A stretch of DNA of 64,000 nucleotides from Glaciecola sp034112105 (lineage in GTDB: Bacteria; Pseudomonadota; Gammaproteobacteria; Enterobacterales; Alteromonadaceae), in assembly GCA_034112105.1 (NCBI GenBank), contig JAWUVZ010000129.1:1-64000 (forward strand), in the 5' to 3' direction. The notes under the pieces are model-generated. The model saw nothing but the letters and a program-made list of their open reading frames with translations, ran no database searches and was not told the DNA's origin. Positions 61,801-64,000 of this stretch are shown here, piece by piece. Position numbers and translations under genes: made by a program. Numbering within the stretch: the first letter of the stretch is position 1; each line of letters begins with the position of its first letter.

Positions 61801-62712
61801 TTAAAAAATATCAATAGGCTGAGGAAGTAATGGAGCCACCATTTTAGCAACATATCGAAAAAGCTGAATCCGCGTAGTTCCATTGCGCCATGCGACCCCT
61901 ATATCTCTGAAAGCATTGTCTTCAGCAGGCAAACTAACTACATCGGTGCCATTTAAGATATTTTGTTGTAATGCCATTTCCGGCAAAAATGTATAACCCA
62001 TGTCACTATTAACCAGTGATACAAGCGTATGTAGACTATTCGCGGTCAACGAGCTCACTTGTTCTTTGTGTTTCAAACCACAAGCACTCACCGCATGCTC
62101 GGTTAAACAATGTTCTTTTTGCAAAAGAAAGATACTATCTTTGGGCAGTGAATCAACCGACGGTGCAGTTTTGAGGTCTTTCGCACTATTTTTGTGGGCA
62201 ATTAAATGAAAAGGATCATGTCCTAAAATGAGTTGACGGCAACCAGGTGTTTGCATCGGAAGCGCAAGGATGAGCAAGTCTAACTCACCATCGCCAAGCC
62301 TGCTGAGTAAATTATCTGTTGTGTCTTCATGCAACTGCAGTTTGATATCTGGCAAATTAGCATGAATTGTTCTAATAAGGCCTTCAAATAAAAATGGTGC
62401 TATGGTTGGAATGACGCCTAATCTTAGTGTACCTGACTTCCAGTCACCGGCTGACTCAGCAAATTCAATCCATTCATGTGTTTGACTCAGTAAAAGTTTA
62501 CTTTTTTCGACAAGCGCTTCACCAAACTCGGTAAAAACGAAGTTTTTGTGCTCTCGTTCTAGCAATTGTTGACCAATACCATCTTCGAGGTTTTGCACTG
62601 CAGCGCTTAAAGTAGACTGACTGACGTTACATTTTTCAGCGGCACGATGAAAGTGCTGCTCTTTATGCAGCACTGTTAAATAATATAGATGTTTTAAATT
62701 AGGTAATTTCAT
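61801..62712 (-). CDS. OxyR-like LysR family regulator
   Basis: A 303-residue LysR regulator. N-terminal winged helix: LKHLYYLTVLHKEQHFHRAAE, CNVSQSTLSAAVQNLED. The effector domain follows OxyR: LGVIPTIAPFLFEGLI, and KEHCLTEHAVSACG with two Cys separated by eight residues, the spacing of OxyR Cys199 and Cys208, then LVSLVNSDMGYTFLPEMAL. It therefore probably senses peroxide through a disulphide. Other LysR functions remain possible. It lies 25 bp downstream of the PiT permease gene on the same strand, with no catalase beside it. Confidence 0.85.
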   Translation of the reverse strand: MKLPNLKHLYYLTVLHKEQHFHRAAEKCNVSQSTLSAAVQNLEDGIGQQLLEREHKNFVFTEFGEALVEKSKLLLSQTHEWIEFAESAGDWKSGTLRLGVIPTIAPFLFEGLIRTIHANLPDIKLQLHEDTTDNLLSRLGDGELDLLILALPMQTPGCRQLILGHDPFHLIAHKNSAKDLKTAPSVDSLPKDSIFLLQKEHCLTEHAVSACGLKHKEQVSSLTANSLHTLVSLVNSDMGYTFLPEMALQQNILNGTDVVSLPAEDNAFRDIGVAWRNGTTRIQLFRYVAKMVAPLLPQPIDIF

Positions 62713-62737
62713 TGGGTTAGTCTATATCAACTAAAAA

Positions 62738-64000
62738 CTATACTCCGAAGGAGAAAGTTAAAATGAAGAAGAAAATGATAGACAGCGATGCGCCTGCAGG
62801 AAGCGTTACTATCCAAGAAATGATAATGCTACGAATTACTTTACCATTAAGTGCTGCAACACCTTGCACTATACCCACACCTAACACTGCGCCCACTAAG
62901 GTTTGCGTCGTAGAAATAGGCAAGCCTGTTCCTGATGCAATCAGAACCGTTGTAGCGGCAGCCAATTCAGCAGCAAAACCTTTACTTGGGGTCAGATGCG
63001 TAATCCCTTGACCAATTGTTTTCATTACGCGATGGCCGAACAAGGCTAAACCTGCCACGATCCCCAAGCCACCTAGAGGTAATATCCACCATGCGAGGTC
63101 CGCATTATCTAATATAGCACCGTCATTACTAACGACACTAACAACCGCTGCAAGCGGGCCAATTGCGTTTGCTACGTCGTTCGAGCCATGTGCGAATGCC
63201 ATACAACAAGCCGTTAGTACCATTAAAATCGCAAATATCTTCTCAACATTAGCGGTTTGTTCTTCGGTGGTTAATGCTTCTTCAACATGCAGACGGCGGA
63301 TTAATACCATACCTATTAAACCAACAACAACGCCAATGGCAATTGCCAACATATAGCCTTGTTCGGCAGGTAGGCCTAAGCCAACATGCTTGAGACCTTT
63401 CTTAATAGTCACTAGTGACATAATAAATCCAGCAAGCCCCATATAAATAGGCACATATTTCACTGCGTAAATAAGTGGTGTAGAACGGTCAAAAATAAGC
63501 TTCTTAGCGCTCATATAAATAAGTATCGCAATGAGACCAGATATCGCAGGAGTTACGACCCAACTGCCAACAATGCCGCCCACTTTGCCCCATTCAACAG
63601 CATCAGGACTGACACCTATTGCTGTAAATCCAATAATTGCGCCGATAATCGAATGCGTAGTCGACACTGGCCATCCGAAATAGGACGCAACCGCTAACCA
63701 TATGCCAGCAGATAGTAATGAAGCTATCATTCCCAAGACTAGGTATTCTGGAATATCAGTAAAATATGAGACATCAATAATACCCTTGCGAATAGTCGAT
63801 GTAACTTCGCCGCCGGCGAGATAAGCACCTGCAAATTCAAAAATCATTGCAATTATGATGGCTTGCTTGAGAGTGATTGCTTTTGAACCTACTGAGGTGC
63901 CCATTGCATTTGCAACATCATTAGCACCTATGCCCCAAGCCATAAAAAACCCAACGACTGCAGCCATAACGACCAACAGAAAACCGTAACTTGTAATTAT
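62738..64000 (-). CDS. PiT family inorganic phosphate permease (5' end outside the window)
   Basis: At least 420 residues: the frame stays open to position 64000, where IITSYGFL precedes the alternative-start VVMAAVVGFFMAWGIG, so the true start is beyond the edge. PiT signatures GANDVANAMGTSVGSKAIT near the N-terminus and GSNDVANAIGPLAAVV in the second half are both present, and about ten membrane spans are visible. PiT proteins take up phosphate as a metal-phosphate complex driven by protons. The C-terminus ends in a hydrophobic helix (IIFFFILTFSFGV). Proximity to a Pho-box gene fits a phosphate theme. Confidence 0.95.
   Translation of the reverse strand: MITSYGFLLVVMAAVVGFFMAWGIGANDVANAMGTSVGSKAITLKQAIIIAMIFEFAGAYLAGGEVTSTIRKGIIDVSYFTDIPEYLVLGMIASLLSAGIWLAVASYFGWPVSTTHSIIGAIIGFTAIGVSPDAVEWGKVGGIVGSWVVTPAISGLIAILIYMSAKKLIFDRSTPLIYAVKYVPIYMGLAGFIMSLVTIKKGLKHVGLGLPAEQGYMLAIAIGVVVGLIGMVLIRRLHVEEALTTEEQTANVEKIFAILMVLTACCMAFAHGSNDVANAIGPLAAVVSVVSNDGAILDNADLAWWILPLGGLGIVAGLALFGHRVMKTIGQGITHLTPSKGFAAELAAATTVLIASGTGLPISTTQTLVGAVLGVGIVQGVAALNGKVIRSIIISWIVTLPAGASLSIIFFFILTFSFGV

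Noticed and set aside
62738..63976. PiT permease starting at the TTG at 63976
   Set aside because: The frame continues with hydrophobic family-like sequence to the window edge, so the real start is outside.
1..64000. tRNA, rRNA, CRISPR, insertion sequences, prophage, att sites
   Set aside because: None recognised on either strand; no transposase or integrase frame and no cloverleaf or spaced repeat array seen.

Overview
The window is a piece of a marine-type gammaproteobacterial chromosome, most likely order Alteromonadales (inference from gene content: dcw cluster order, PrsK/PrsR regulators, SapC-family protein, DUF481 porin-like proteins, PiT phosphate permease, AT-leaning DNA). About 40 kb follows the gene order known from the E. 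coli mraZ-to-lpd region: mraZ-rsmH-ftsL-ftsI-murE-murF-mraY-murD-ftsW-murG-murC-ddl-ftsQ-ftsA-ftsZ-lpxC-(M23 peptidase)-secA-mutT, then yacG-zapD-coaE-pilD-pilC-pilA-nadC, ampE, and pdhR-aceE-aceF-lpd. No tRNA, rRNA, CRISPR array, transposase or phage gene was seen.

Layout. 1-4.6 kb: Lrp/AsnC regulator divergent from a divergent tryptophan-2,3-dioxygenase-family protein; an intact DUF481 outer-membrane gene beside a decayed second copy; an HDOD protein; a DUF1289 protein. 5-12 kb: pyruvate dehydrogenase operon (pdhR-aceE-aceF-lpd, minus strand) with a PdhR-type operator upstream. 12.2-19 kb: ampE, nadC, type IV pilus genes pilA/pilC/pilD (no pilB), coaE, zapD, yacG. 19-25.3 kb: an accessory insertion between yacG and mutT holding an aspartoacylase-like gene and a TetR regulator divergent from a two-gene RND efflux operon. 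25.3-48.2 kb: mutT, secA, M23 peptidase, lpxC and the complete division and cell-wall cluster, all minus strand, with an mra promoter and MraZ-type operator at its head. 48.3-64 kb: sapC, a lipoprotein dipeptidase, RRM protein, HEAT-repeat protein plus alpha/beta hydrolase, peroxiredoxin-glutaredoxin fusion, an orphan ParA, a KAS III-prsK-prsR operon, a surface lipoprotein with collagen-like repeats behind a good Pho box, an OxyR-like regulator, and a PiT permease cut by the window edge.

Most notable: (1) the essential gene secA has an in-frame TAA at codon 89, just before the Walker A motif; (2) the second DUF481 gene is a pseudogene with two readable lesions, a Gln-to-stop change and a 7-bp tandem duplication; (3) pilB and ampD are absent from loci where they normally sit; (4) a Pho box lies upstream of the collagen-like lipoprotein gene, close to the PiT permease; (5) a KAS III gene is translationally coupled to the PEP-CTERM/exosortase-type two-component system PrsK-PrsR; (6) several conserved proteins (PdhR, MurG, the RND adaptor) carry in-frame low-complexity insertions encoded by short tandem repeats. 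No wholly new multi-gene system could be demonstrated; the KAS III-PrsK-PrsR unit and the phosphate-linked lipoprotein are the best leads.
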